Source of the DNA: Curvularia sp. ZM96
Lineage: Eukaryota > Ascomycota > Dothideomycetes > Pleosporales > Pleosporaceae
Reading direction: 5' to 3'
NCBI GenBank assembly: GCA_022457065.1
Contig: JAJGBQ010000002.1
Location: 2,480,001 to 2,544,000 of the forward strand
DNA length: 64,000 nt
Within the stretch, counting starts at the first letter, position 1. Each line of letters begins with the position of its first letter. Shown in pieces: positions 42,743 through 55,253 of the stretch. The translations under genes were made by a program, and so were the position numbers. The notes below the pieces were generated by a model that saw nothing but the letters and a program-made list of their open reading frames with translations, was not told the origin of the DNA and did not search any database.

Positions 42743-43518
42743 CTACAGGTCGATGGTGTTGTAGCAGTGGTGGACCGTCAGAGGCGTGAAAGACGTAGAG
42801 TCTGAAACCATGACGCATGCGCCGACGTCTCAAGATGCGCCAAGGCCCCGTCTCTGCATCCAGGCGAACATGTTCCTCAGTGAAGTGAACAGCGTATGGT
42901 CTAAACTGACAGGCTGAGGACCAACATGGTACTGATTGTTAGCGATAAATCATTGTCCCCTAGGCGACAATCTACCGTTCCGCGCGGCCGTACTAGGAAT
43001 GCCTAGACCAGGATATCGGACGAAAGCTTCGGCCAACCTTGACTTCCGTCGTCGCTGTCTATATCTCTTTGTCAACGTTGGAACTATCGTCATTTCATCT
43101 GCAAGCCATCCCTTGCCGCTGACGCCTTTGACGCGCGATTGCTAGCATGATACGGCCGTGTCCGTAGCGCACCCCAGTGTCGGATAACACACGCCTGCAA
43201 GACGATGTAACGCCGTTTGGTCAGCGCCTGATAAAACGGCAATGCGTTTCCTCATTGGCTGCTACCCCATCTTTTACCCCAACACCCGACTCGTTATCGG
43301 TGGTTGGATCCGTTAAATCCGTACTAAGCATCGTCAAGCTTCAGCCACCTGGGTGGACATGCCCGCTTTAGGGTAGCCATGGTAAATCGCTGAACCGCTG
43401 ACGAAAGCCGGTGCGTATCTCCGCCTCCGTAGATCATGTCCTTCTTAAACAGTGACGTCCTTTGCGCTTCACCAGCAAACTATCTCTCAATACTCTCATC
43501 GCTGGCTCGGCAGAAAAG
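42743..43518. other. Divergent promoter region, phosphatase / permease
   Basis: 776 bp between start codons, with no coding signal. No strong TATA or repeat was found. Confidence 0.45.
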
Positions 43519-45266
43519 ATGAAGCCTGCTGAGCGACAGAACCTCGACGATGAGGCCCAGCTGCAGGGTAAGTTTTGAATGAATAGTATGCTTAGGAAAC
43601 ATCGGTTAACTTGGTCACAGCACTTGGCCACAAGGGCGAGTTGCAGCGCAACTTCAGTCTTTTGTCCATGCTCGGACTGGCCTTTGCCATTTTGAACTCG
43701 TGGACCGCTCTCTCTTCGTCACTTGGCCTGGCCTTGCCATCGGGCGGCTCAACGAGCGTCATTTGGGGCCTTCTCACGGCCGGCGTCTGCAACTTGGCTC
43801 TGGCTTCTTCGCTCGCAGAGTTTCTATCCGCATACCCTACCGCCGGTGGACAGTGAGTTTGGTTTTGAACTTGTAGTGGACTAAGCTGATTGAGTTAAAG
43901 ATATCACTGGGTCGCTGTAATCACCCCGAGCAAATGGGTTCCGCTTGCGTCCTTCATCACTGGCTGGATCAACGTATCGGGATGGATCGCCCTGACCACT
44001 TCAGGAGGGCTCCTTGCTTCACAACTCATTTCAGGCCTTATCGTTTTGTACCATCCGGAATTTGAACTGCATCCATGGCAAGTATGGCTGATTTACGTGG
44101 CGTGGACACTGATCGCCTTCATCGTCAATGCTTTCATGAACAGCCTGTTGCCTTATGTCAACCGGACCGCATTCATCTGGTCTATTGGAGGGTTTGCAAT
44201 CATCTGCATCACCGTCTTGGCCTGTGCATCTCCCGACTATGCTTCCGCCGAGTTTGTTTTCACCCAGTTCATCAACGAGACGGGATGGCCAGATGGTATC
44301 GCTTGGCTTCTTGGATTACTCCAGGGTGGATTCGGCTTGACGGGTTACGACGCTGTTGCCCATATGATTGAGGAGATTCCGAATGCTTCGGTCGAAGGCC
44401 CCAAGATCATGATCTACTGCGTCTGTATCGGTACTGTCACGGGCTTCATCTTCCTGATGGTCCTGCTGTTCGTCTCCGGAGGCGACGCTGCGTCTATCAT
44501 TTCAGCAGCACCAGGCCCGCTTCTTCAGATTCTCTACAACGCCACCAAAAGCCGGGCGGGCGCTACATGCCTCTTGATGTTCCCATTAGTCTGCATTCTC
44601 TTCGCAGAGACGGCCATTATGACCACTTCAAGCCGCATGACATACGCATTTGCTCGCGACGGAGGACTGCCATTCTCCAAGTTCTTCGCAAAGGTGCATC
44701 CACGACTCGGCCAGCCGCTCAATGCGCTCATTCTGGCCGCAACCCTGACCATTCTTTTCGGCTTGATCTTGATCGGTTCGAGCAGTGCTTTCAACGCTCT
44801 CATTTCTGCATCCGTCGTCGCTCTGGGTGTAAGCTACGCAATTCCCGTTGCCATCAACCTTTGCCGTGGTAGAAAGTCGCTTGGTCCCAGGGCTTTTGCT
44901 CTGCCAGAGCCTCTTGGCTGGGCAGCCAATATCCTTGGCGTCGCGTACACCATTATCACTACTGTGCTATTCCTGTTCCCTCCAGAGTTGCCTGTGACAC
45001 CTTCAAACATGAGTAAGATTCCAGTTCAACTATTCTCGAGAGTATTTATCTAATCACTTCTAGATTACTGCGTTGTCGCCTTTGGCATCATCCTTTTCAT
45101 AAGCACATTCCAATGGTTCGTTGATGGGCGTAAGAACTTTACAGGGCCAAGAACAGATATGGGTCTTGAAGTGTTGGAGGCTATGAAGATCCAGGAGCAG
45201 AATAAACCGGAACCTCAGATAACGAAGACTGATGGTGATGAGTTGGCTCCGCACACGATTGCATAG
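43519..45266 (+). CDS. APC-superfamily amino acid / GABA permease
   Basis: Plasma-membrane transporter for amino acids, GABA or choline-like amines (fungal ACT/Uga4-Hnm1 group). Four exons: 43519-43567, 43621-43852, 43901-45012 and 45064-45266 (531 residues). About twelve hydrophobic segments are visible. Group-typical text includes FSLLSMLGLAFAILNSWTAL, SAYPTAGGQYHWVAV across intron 2, GYDAVAHMIEEIPNAS, TTSSRMTYAFARDGGLPFS and FFPPEL-like FLFPPELPVT. Splices are phase 1, 2 and 1, each restoring the family sequence. The hydrophilic C-terminal tail carries lysines that could be ubiquitylated. A related permease lies at 55254-57082. Substrate cannot be read from sequence. Confidence 0.9.
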
Positions 45267-45906
45267 CTGGGAGAGAGACACGTATATTCAGAACATGTTT
45301 TATCACTAGAAAATTTTGAATTTGTTAGATCCCCCCTAATCATCTAGCCGTTTTCATGGGTCGCAGAACGAAAGAATGTGTGGTTTCATCCGTCATGTGC
45401 CATTAATACCACATAATATTATTCTAACACTGCATTGCTATTATCCGCGCATATAGACAGTGCTTCCTGGGGAGCTTTTCGAACAGACTGGAGAGCCGTG
45501 GTGTTAGAATCCTGGTCAACTTAAATAATGCAATAATAGCTGCACCTCCAAAAGTATTCCTCCTACAACAAACATCACAAAATGCAGTGTAAGAAATTAT
45601 ACAAATTATCACACCCCCTTTGGTATCTCGAGAGTGATACTTATCTCTTATCTTTGAAAGCTGTAGGGCGCATTTCTAGAGTTGACGAGTAGCTCGTCTA
45701 TCGTAGTACGGGCTGTTTTCATTGTACTACTTAATCTGGGCCCATGCCCGCGTACACGGAATGATTCCGCGACTAATTCCCGAAGACGGAATACGGTACG
45801 ACCCCGCGTCCACCCGTGTCGATACTTGTAAGGTCGCGTCCTGGGAATATATGATGTGTCTTTCTTCGTTGCCGCATCTGTATTCTTTAGAAATACAAAT
45901 TTCACC
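45267..45906. other. Intergenic region
   Basis: 640 bp, AT-rich, no coding signal. The last 100 bp should be the SDR promoter. Confidence 0.45.
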
Positions 45907-46713
45907 ATGGCTGCCACAAAAGTTGCCCTAATTACAGCAAGCTCAGCGGGTCTAGGGGCTCAAATAGCCCGCACACTCGCACCAGACTTCCGCATTGTAG
46001 GTAAATGTATCCAAATGCTCAAAACCGTAGACTGATAAATCCAGGTAATCAATTACTCGTCCAACTCCGAGCGCGCACAGTCTCTTGTCAAAGAACTCAC
46101 ATCCATACCCGGTAGTTCTTCACAGGCGAACCCGCGCTTCCATGTTATCCAAGGAGACATGTCTTCGAAGTCCTCAGTGCAAAGCCTAGTCAAGGAAACG
46201 CTCGAAAAGATGGGTCGCTTGGACGTCGTCATCTCGAACGCAGGTTGGACGCGCATGACGACCTTCACCGATATTGAGCAGCAAGTCAACGACGACGACT
46301 GGGACAAGTGCTTCACTATGAACGTCAAGACACATCTCTGGCTCGCCTACGCCGCCAAAGACGCCCTCGCCGAATCTGAAGGTTGCTTCATCTCGACAGC
46401 CAGCGTAGCCGGCGTCAAGCCCAGCGGAAGCAGCGTTCCCTACGCCGTCACCAAGGCTGCACAGATCCACCTGATGAAGAGCCTGGCAACCATTCTGGCC
46501 CCGAAAATCAGGGTCAATAGTATCAGCCCTGGTATGCTGCTGACGGAGTGGGGACTCAAGTTCCCAGAGACGAAGCGCAATGCGGCAATTAATAACACGA
46601 AGTTGAAGAGATTGGCGACGGTGGAGGATTGTGCGGAGCAAGTTAGAGTGTTGGCGCTGAGCCGCAGTATCACGGGTCAGAATATTTGTATTGATGGCGG
46701 CTCGTCGGTGTAG
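45907..46713 (+). CDS. Short-chain dehydrogenase/reductase
   Basis: NAD(P)-dependent oxidoreductase of the classical SDR family, substrate unknown. Exons are 45907-45996 and 46045-46713 with a 48-nt intron (252 residues, the usual SDR size). The cofactor motif is TASSAGLG near residue 10, followed by ISNAG, the catalytic serine in STASVAG, YAVTK as the active-site Tyr-Lys pair, and the C-terminal SPGMLLTEWG and GQNICIDGGSSV. The splice donor GTAGGT was preferred over the GTAAAT four bases later because it keeps phase 0 (FRI/VINYSS). A TG in the first motif is replaced by TA, seen in some members. Convergent with the AAA ATPase gene, 245 bp apart. Confidence 0.88.
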
Positions 46714-46832
46714 GGAGAAGGGTGAAATGTTCAGTAGGGGCATAATGAGCCAAGAGGTTGTGTAGAAGAATGAAGTGTGGATTACTGTGACATAGCCAAT
46801 AGGTTTAAAATCATTGTCTACAGATTCGATTT

Positions 46833-46852
46833 AAAAAAAAAAAAAAAAAAAA
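46833..46852 (+). repeat. Poly-A tract (20 nt)
   Basis: Twenty consecutive A residues, 120 bp after the SDR stop codon in the convergent 3' region. Probably a simple homopolymer; the SDR gene has an intron, so this is not a sign of a retrocopy. Confidence 0.85.
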
Positions 46853-46958
46853 TTTCATCTGAGAATCTTTTGTCTCGACTTGTTTTAAAGAAACCTGCAG
46901 TGTTACTACCACTTTAAGAATAATCAAAAATATTCTATACCGAAACCTCTCTTCGCTC

Positions 46959-49733
46959 CTAGTAGTATTCATCCTCCTTCGATGCCCCTACATTGGGTCT
47001 AGAGTCATTCCTATTTCCCCTTAACGCAGCAATTGCATCTTCGTCCTTGCGGTATAAATCCTTCAGGTACTTCTTGAACGACCTCGACATGTCGACTGTT
47101 GCCTCAATGTGTTTTTGCTTGATGACGATGCAACCCCGAGTATCCCGCTCTTCTTCCGTTTCCGCTAGCGAGACGGCAATCTGGAAAGCTAGTAACACAG
47201 AGACTCAGTATACTACTTAACACAAGAGGAATGTGGGACTGAGCATAACTTACCATTTCTGATTTCTCGCCCATTCCATTGTAGTTGCTTGAGCTCCTTG
47301 GACTCCTCGACATACGCACGCGTGTTGTTGTGCACTCTGATCTCGCCTTCGCGCTCGCGTTCGAGTTTCTGGAAGAATGACTCCCAGACCTCTGTCCGCG
47401 CCTTATCAGAGAAGGGCGGGTAGTATATCGTGAGGTTAATTCGCGATATAAATGCTTCGTCAAACATACCAACCCTATTAGTGGTGAGGAAGAGGATGCC
47501 CTGATAGTACTCCATCGCACGCAGGAAGGCAGCAACCAGACTGTTGCGCTCAATGTCTTGGACGCGTCGGTGCTCCATGAAGATGTCGGCTTCGTCAATC
47601 AGGAGGATAGCGTTCCATGCTTTTGCGTACTTGAAGAATTCCATGAGCTTTTCTTCAATGTTGACTGGGTTCGTTCCAATGTCCGCGCATGTGATAGTCA
47701 GGAGAGGGCGTCCTGCATTAGCAGCAATACACTCTGGAAAGAAATTAGTTTTGAGTGATTTTGCGTGTTCGCAGTATCATCATTTACCGGCTGTATACGT
47801 TTTTCCGACACCCGGTTTTCCATGCAACAGAAATATAAGTCCTTCTCCTTTACCTTTGACAAAATCGGGGGACCACGGCTTTTTCGGCAATTGCTGGTCC
47901 GTAACTGCAGAGTTTTTCTCCCCAAATTTTGCCTCTCGTGCTGCTTCTGCTTCCAGTCCAAGGAGGTATTTGTGTGTCAGGCTTCGAATGAGCTGTTTGA
48001 CGGACGGGTCCTCCAAGACCAGCGTGTCTAGCATTGACCTGTCATATACGGCCGGACGGAATCCTGATACTTCTAGTTCACCTGCATGTTTATCAGCAAG
48101 TTCTGAGGGAAAGCATGGAAAGAGCTGCTCTCACTCCATTGGCGTTGCTTCAGCACATAGGCATGTGTACTACGATGACATAGAAAGTACTGGTGATTCG
48201 TCAAGCCGGAAACGGCGAGAGGATTGATGTTCGAATAGCCGCTGAATTTGAATGGCTTAGAATGCGAGGCCATAATCTTGTGACACGTGTCGCAACAGTG
48301 ACGGTCAAAGAGCAGCCCATTGTCAACTTCGAAATTGTATGCAAGCGGCGAAACTGGGGAGGCAGATGCATCGGAAGATTGATACCGATCAGGATCTGAG
48401 ATGACGAGCCCCTCGATCTAGAAGTAGTCAGAATCACCACAAGAATGGGTCTATGAAGGTCTCACAGGTCGGCGTGGAAACGTGGTAGTATATCCGCGAA
48501 AATCCCAGCAACTTTGGCGCCTGAGCTGGAAGAAAATTTTGCCCCTCTGCTCGAAAAACCGCCTCGCTTCTCCTCTTTCTCCCCAAACTTTGTTGTTGAC
48601 ACGGTATTTGAAAGGATGGAGGACCATGGAACTGATCTTCACTTCCCCTGCGAATGGCTCGATTGTGACCATGGTTTTAGCCGGTCCGATATTTAATACG
48701 TCGGCAGACATATTCCAGATCTCGATGGCATATCTTCGAACTGATCCGTTCACTACTGAACAATCCATGGAACCCATTACATAAGGTTGATACTCGCTGA
48801 TGATGTCCTTGTCATACAGTAAATCAATTCCGGGAACGAAAAGGAGCCACAGCATGTCAAATGTAGCCATACCCCTTTCATGTCGCTTGCGCTCATCCTC
48901 AATTGCTGTCCCAACCGATGCCTTTACAAAATCCCTGACGATTTCAATGTGTTTGTAAGCATACTGGCCTGGACAGCCCGTTTCAATGCAGCCTGTCGAT
49001 AAGAAACTTTCCTGGTACTTGGCGAGAGCGTCGTCATAATGAACCAGAAGTGCATAGGGCCACTGTATCGTCACTTTCCTCGCTCCGAGGTCGAATCCAG
49101 GGGCATATTCAACCACGCACCTCTGAAATCAGTCTCCTTTCGGCTGACAATAGCTTTTGAAGATGCTTACCTCAGAGCATCTAAAACCGCTGGTGAGGTG
49201 ATTTCGATGTAAGAACCAAGACGTGACTCATATGGCGGTAGCCTGAAATTTTCATCATCCACCGGCTGATCTTTTGTCTTTTTGGTTTCCCATATCGTGC
49301 CTTTGAAATCCGGTGTCGGATTGATTAAGAATTCTTTGGCATTGGCTTCAAGCCAGGTATTTCGAACATCGACAACCTTCCTGCAAAGACTCATGAGTTC
49401 ATGGTCTCAAGATGTCTTAGGCATGGATTCTCACATAACCGGCGACTGGGTTAGAAAGTCCTGTTCGAAGTCATGCGCCCGTCTTTTCAACGGTCGACTG
49501 TGCAGATGCTCCCCAGCCGCATTTACATAGCGGACCTCATAGGTTATCTCATTGGGCTTTATAGGGTCATTTTCTCCAGCAATGTTCTTGTCGGCTTGCG
49601 CTTCGGCTTCGTTTCGTTCGTTGAAAACTCCTTCTTTAGGGGCATCGATGTAGGCGCCATTCGTGGAGGGCATACCAACGGCTGAGTCTCGAAACGTGGT
49701 GACCATTTCGCTTTCACACGGGATGGCATCCAT
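46959..49733 (-). CDS. Fungal AAA ATPase with large N-terminal region
   Basis: Seven exons: 49435-49733, 49171-49380, 48466-49120, 48135-48417, 47788-48081, 47254-47733 and 46959-47188 (816 residues); all introns are 48-65 nt and every junction keeps frame. The N-terminal half resembles the uncharacterised domain of a fungus-specific AAA family (DUF7025-type as I recall it), with YALLVHYDDALAKYQ and MATFDMLWLLFVPG. A CCDTCHK pair precedes the ATPase. The AAA module shows the Walker A GKPGVGKT (about 571), Walker B ILLIDEADIFME (about 625), sensor TTNRVGMFDEAFISRINL and a winged helical C terminus. Relatives resemble Bcs1/Vps4-like unfoldases but function is unknown. It lies head-to-head with a STAND-like gene, 495 bp apart. 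Confidence 0.85.
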
Positions 49734-50228
49734 ACTTCAGGTGCACTAGAAGCAAAGGATGTTTTTCGGTTGTAAAGGATTATAAAAGTCGTAGGATATG
49801 GGAACAGCCCTCAAATATGAGAAGCCTGGAGAACACATGTTACTGGCGTTCTAGAGTTCAGCTTCAACCGAATGGCCCCCACACCTCAAGAGCGGCTTAA
49901 CGCAGCCGAACTGTTTCCTTAGGCGACGCTTGTATGAAAGCGGGTCAGGCCGATTAATCAAAAGCGGGGCACGATTGGAGGTGGATAACAAGTTGTATAT
50001 GGCGCAAGGCTGTGCGTTTCTTCGCCCAATAGAGCTTCCCCACGTCAAGTCAGCCGGTCAAGAGGCTTACATGCATGAATCCATCCATGTCTAAGTAGGT
50101 AATCGCCGAGATGTTCTTTTCAGCCCGCCTTTGGTGGCGACAAGGCTGAACGTGGAACCCTTTGAGACGTATAATGCTCTCAGATTGGTGTAATCCAGAA
50201 CAACATCACGATCAGGCAGAATGTCAAT
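49734..50228. promoter_or_regulatory. Bidirectional promoter, AAA ATPase / STAND-like gene
   Basis: 495-bp gap between divergent start codons, no coding signal. No distinct motif was recognised. Confidence 0.4.
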
Positions 50229-52333
50229 ATGGCAGAATACCAAGCATCTGAGGAGGAGCAATTCGTACCACGAGAAATTGTGCGTGCATTCTCTATGCGC
50301 ATCCGCAAGGAATATGAAAGTGGCATCGAGAGTGAGACAGAGCTAGGAAGGGCTCTTGTGGAAAAAGCCAAAGAGGATGAGAGTCAGCAGAAGAAACGCA
50401 TTCGTCAGATAAACGAGTATCTCAATTCGACAAGGTAAGGCCTTCACGGGGTGATTGATGTTTTTCCTATTAGCTGATCGGATGCAGACCTCAGGAGCTC
50501 GCGAAACTGAATCAACTCAGACGGTCCCTAGAACTGTCCCTGCACGAGTTCTGTACACGCGTTCAGAAGTCCCAACCCCAGGATGTTTCGCCGAATAAGA
50601 TTGACTCTTGGGAGGATGTTGCATCAATAGTTGAAGGCGTCATGGGCCGCTTGCAACAGAAGAAAGAGACAGAGAAATTTCGTCGTGCAACCAAGCACTT
50701 CCGTACCTTTTGTAACACCATCAAGTCGCATTCCACGGCCTTGAAGATGCTGCCGACCAATAATGATTATGTTAAAGTCTTCTATGGGGCTCTTGCCACA
50801 GTGATTCAGGTTCGTGTAACAAGAATATTCGCCAACTACCAAGCGCTGACAACGCTACAGGCATCCGAGGGCTATACCAAAGTGATGGAGGCCTTACCTC
50901 GAGCGCTCGTTGAGATCAACGATGCCGTAGCCGCAATAGAGAAGCGCTCGTGGCTATTCGAGAACGACACAATGAAGAGTTACATGTGGCGCATTTATAG
51001 TCAAATATTTGCATTTCTGGGAGAAGTCATCCGTTGGTACACTAAGCGATCTGCGCAACGCCTCCTGAGTAGCTTCAATGAGCATCTGCTCGAGTTCTTT
51101 GACGACCAGGTCGAGGAGATTAAGAAGCTGGCAAAGCTGGTCCACGATGAAGCTGATTTCCGTGCGCAGGCCGATGCCCAGATCAACAGGCTGTATCTCG
51201 AGGAAATGGATGGCAAGGTGGATAGGTTCATGAAAGAACTTCGTGAAAGGGATGCTGCTCAGCGTGATGTTTCAGCTCAACGGTACGAACGCTTCCATGA
51301 AGCACTTGACAAAAGGCGACGGGACGAACTCTGGAACGAGGAAGTCCTTCAAAACGTACTCATGGATACTTGGAACAGAATGAGAAGGCAGGACACAGGA
51401 GCCGCAATGTCCGAGATCCTGGAGGCAGACGCACGAAAGCAACTTGCTTGGAAAGATGACTCAGAGCATGTTCAGATAGCTCGAAACGACAAGGGATCTG
51501 GACCAAGCGAAGTAACTGAAACGCGCGCAATCATGCAAAGCAGTGTTGAAAACTCCCCTGCTTCTCAGGTTACTCGGGATGCACTGCTACTAAGCTCCTC
51601 AGACTTAGAAGACTACTTCGACCGCGCCAAACTCGCAATACCCGGGACTCTTGAGAACAATTCCATGCTTGCAGATCCAAACGTGGCAGATAAGATAAGA
51701 TTGTGGGTTGTGGCAACTGATTCTCAGATTCTGTACACTTGTGGCGCGGACCCTTTTGAAGAAAGCTCTCAGGGCTCGGGTGCTGTGGGTCAATACATGA
51801 CGGTCATTCGGCAAGCAGGTTTGCCCGTGTGCTCGTACTCTTGCTCACTGTCGAACGAGCCTCCACCTAGAGGCCGTACGCGCGAGACAATAGAGCTAGT
51901 TGCCTTGGTGTATAGCCTGATACGGCAGTCGATTGAACTTCTTCCACCTGCAGTTGGATTGGACAACCCAATACTTCGAGATTCTCAATGGGACACACTA
52001 GACGGAACATTGAGAACTTTCCCGCTCGCATTCAAAATCTTAGACGCCCTACTGCGTGCCACCAGGCATGCAGTCGTCTTCATTGTCATCGACGCTATTG
52101 ACTCGCTTGACGACCCAAGCCACGGCAGTACCGACCGGTGGCTGTCCGGTGTCCTGCAGTTGTTCACAAATCTTGTGACCTCTGTGCAGAGCACAACTTT
52201 CAAAATATGGCTCAACTCTGGTGGACGTTCGCCGATACTACTCGAGTCCTTGCAACCGCATCAAATTGCATTCTCCGGCTCATCAGGGAGGCCTGGCAGG
52301 CGGGCGCTAGGTAGTGAATTTATAGTGCTATAG
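50229..52333 (+). CDS. STAND/NACHT-like protein with DUF7708-type N terminus and no P-loop
   Basis: Exons are 50229-50434 and 50488-52333 with a 53-nt intron (683 residues). The N-terminal 230 residues are helical and contain text like the DUF7708 domain that precedes NACHT ATPases in fungal NLR-like proteins (KVFYGALATVIQVRVTRIFANYQALTTLQ, ALVEINDAVAAIEKRS). A long charged coiled coil follows (about 240-330). The C-terminal half looks like a P-loop NTPase: the strand RLWVVATDSQILYTCG is where Walker A should be, but no GxxxxGK[ST] occurs. The Walker B-like strand VVFIVIDAIDSLDD is kept. It ends soon after, with no ankyrin, WD or TPR repeats. It may be a truncated or degenerate member of this immunity-associated class. 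Function is unknown. Confidence 0.72.
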
Positions 52334-52438
52334 CGCTCAGACGTATCGTTGTCGAGCTACATTAGACGGTCACCTTGAAAACACCTTGTCTCATCGTTGG
52401 TCATTTCTTCGTATACTGTCGTAACTGTTCGTGATATT

Positions 52439-53870
52439 CTACCGACAAGTGTCAGAGACTTCCCATTCCTGCCGGATCATGACTTGACGAGACTCTTGAC
52501 TAACAATAGAGGCGCTCTCGTCACGGTAGCACTGGACTCCATCCTTAGCCTTTGATGCCAGTGTCGTCATCTTTGACTTCCGCTTGGGGCGCCCTTGTAT
52601 CGATGTAGTGTGAGCTTCCGGTGTGGTGTCTTGGGGCTTAGCTTTCGTTCTCGATTTCCACCTCGTCAATGATTTTAACTCGAAGCTTGTCTGCGCCCCG
52701 CTGACCTCGCCTGTTGTTGGATCTCGGGCATAGGCTAGGGACAAGCCCGTGGTTTTGAACCCTTGGGTGAAGCCCTTGAGTATGGGTGTTGTGGCAGACA
52801 TGAAGCTAAAAGATAAAAGGGTATCTTGCCAAGCGACTGTCGAGACAATCTGAACCGCTGACTGACCGTGCTTGGTAAAATCACAGTACGCCAGCATGTA
52901 CATAATAGAGAACACAATATTGCTAAGAGATATTGTTAGTATTTGCTCCACCATGATTAGCACTTGAAACGTGGTGATTTACGGTACTCTGGTAGAAAAT
53001 GCCACCATGACAATAGACTTGTCCTCCAAGTCCATTTTGTTGCCGTATAGTCCCAAAACTGGTAACAGCATGATGAGCACTTCGCTGAAGATGTCGCCAA
53101 CTGTAAGTGCTTGGATCCATGGAATCTAGACTGTCAGCATGTACTTCAGACCCACGTCTCAGATCTTTGAAAGAGAAGCGGCTCTAGAAACTTACAGAAT
53201 CAACACAGTGACCAAATCCAGACTTGGGTATGATACTTTCGACTGAACAACCAACTGGAACCGAAATTACTCCAAGTAGGCCCCATAGTACCAGAAACGT
53301 TATAGTAACGTATGCTGTATATGTGACCCTGGGCATACGCCCAAAGACTGCCGAGATAAGGACGAGTATCGAGCATTTGGACAATGTGAGTGCGATGTAG
53401 AGCAAGATGCGGCTGGCAAAGAAGGTCTGGTAGTACTTTCAGTACGTGCTCTCTTTTTGGTAGATATCGTCGATGGGACAGTGTCACAACTAACCCTCTG
53501 AACGAGTGATATTTCAGCATCATCAAGGATATCATGCGATTTTCCAAGACCATATCCTATAGACCGGAGCAGCACACCCCACATACTAAATCCTACAATC
53601 TACAGTACCATCAGCTTTACCGTTCTGGAGAACTAGCGGGGACACGCGAATCCATACGTATGCCAAAATAACAATGATGTCGTCAGAGCCGAACGCTCTC
53701 CATTTTGTATACCCCAGACGTACTCCTAAAACCAAGGTAGCATAGATAGGCGCTAGTAGGGTTACAATCCATAGCGTAGCACTGTGATCATTGGGCGTGA
53801 TGCGAGCAAAGCGGTAATCTTCCGCTCTGATCATGTGTCGAGAACTGGACGTCAAATCCATTTGTTGCAT
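52439..53870 (-). CDS. Second rhodopsin-like (Pth11-related) integral membrane protein
   Basis: Five exons: 53658-53870, 53495-53599, 53196-53426, 52988-53125 and 52439-52945 (397 residues); introns 58, 68, 70 and 42 nt, all phase 0. Acceptors were chosen for continuity: LAY/IVGFSMWGVLLRSIGYGLGK, VQR/TFFASRILLYIAL and STR/QILTISLSNIVFS. Seven hydrophobic helices are visible, the first being LWIVTLLAPIYATLVLGVRL. Conserved-type features include DDIIVILAY after helix 2, SKCSILVLISAVFG in helix 4 and FGHCVDS before helix 6. A hydrophilic tail of 110 residues is rich in Lys, Ser and Thr. It belongs to the same broad fungal family as the gene at 22681-23927 but shows little direct similarity to it. 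Tail-to-tail with the STAND-like gene, 105 bp apart. Confidence 0.78.
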
Positions 53871-55253
53871 GCAACGGAATGTAAGCGAAAGTCAAGTCCT
53901 ACCGAGGCGTCAGGAGGACCACTTTATGTTTTTCACCCGCTGCTGATACCCAAGAGACTGGTAAGCAGGGCAGGCACAGACGCACACGAGAGACAAAAGC
54001 CGGACCACTCATGTCGGTCCTAGCCCTGGGGATTGTGAGGCGCCGAGAGAATATGTACCACCTATATGGGGTGCAGAGATCTATCTGATGTTTTTGACCA
54101 TGTCGATTGCGTCTTCAAAGATTCTGTCGTGGGCCTAAATTGCACACCAGGTTATTAGGGCCGAGTACCAGACAGACGGCGCAGCTGGTGTGATGTTCTG
54201 TGGATTTTCTATGCAGCCCCATCGACTTGGTGCCATTCCAACACACGGGAAGGAACGCGCGTCAGAAGTCATAACAGGTTACGCCCGAATCGATCATTAC
54301 CGACAGTTTCGACTACCTGTAGCAGGCGATTTTTTTTTTTTGGATGAGGCCGGGTGAACATGGAGTGTTCGGCCACATGGCCAAGGTAGGTGCTGATACA
54401 TCGATAGAGTCGCGCCGATCAAGTCGCACCGAGAAGACAGCGAGCCGCCGGTAGTTGGATATGGACAACGGTTGCTCCGTGGAAATCCGAGTGAGGGCGT
54501 GGCGTGGTGATTGGAAATGTCACTCCACGTGATCCTGCACGGGTTGCGGCTGTCCCGCGTCGCCTAACACTGGGCGGGCCCAGCTAATCCCCTTTGCACT
54601 AATGTGCGGCCGTGGCCGCTGCTACTCACCCGTGCCACCTACCTGCTTCGTTTTATCTTGCCGTTTTATGGCTTGGCGACATCTGATGTGGATTCTGGAC
54701 TGTCAGCTTGCTGTGTGTACGCAGGAATTCTTACTCACCCCCAAAGTTTGTTGCTCCTCCAGTTCCAGTGTGCGGGACGGCTATCACGTCATCCTAATTC
54801 GCAGCAAATCGAACGATAGCCAAGTAGAATTTATTCATATAGCGATCATACCTCAGATTGCCCCAAACGGCTTGCTCCCGATGCACAGTCAACGTCCCAG
54901 ACCGAGCTGCATAAACCAAGTCCCCCTTGTCCGTAACGCTGCGCACTTATTCGTGGGAGGATACAGATTCCGTTTTGCACCATGTCACCGACGACCCTTC
55001 CCAACAATTTTCGCCAATCATCTTGCTCTGCCTCTTATCGACTAAGAGACCCTCGGCGGAATAGACCGTCTCTTCGTAACATCCCTGGAGAGCCTGGATA
55101 TAGCCTGCGTGGTGGAGGCGCTCCTCGGAGAAAATGTATCCAGGGGTCTTGTGCCATAAACCCTAATTTGCCTGGTCACTTAGACGGTTCTCGGGTCGTT
55201 CACACCCTTTCTTCTGCGCTTGGAGCCATTCTCTTGGCGAAAATACAACAACC
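53871..55253. other. Long divergent intergenic region
   Basis: About 1.4 kb between the divergent membrane-protein and permease genes. It contains a T12 tract (54330-54341) and a 147-codon open frame at 54602-55045 with no recognised content. No gene is supported. Confidence 0.4.

Noticed and set aside
46186..46743. 185-codon antisense frame over the SDR
   Set aside because: The opposite strand carries complete SDR motifs; this frame has none.
46833..46852. Poly-A tail marking a retrotransposed gene
   Set aside because: The upstream SDR gene still has a normal intron and no target-site duplication is visible.
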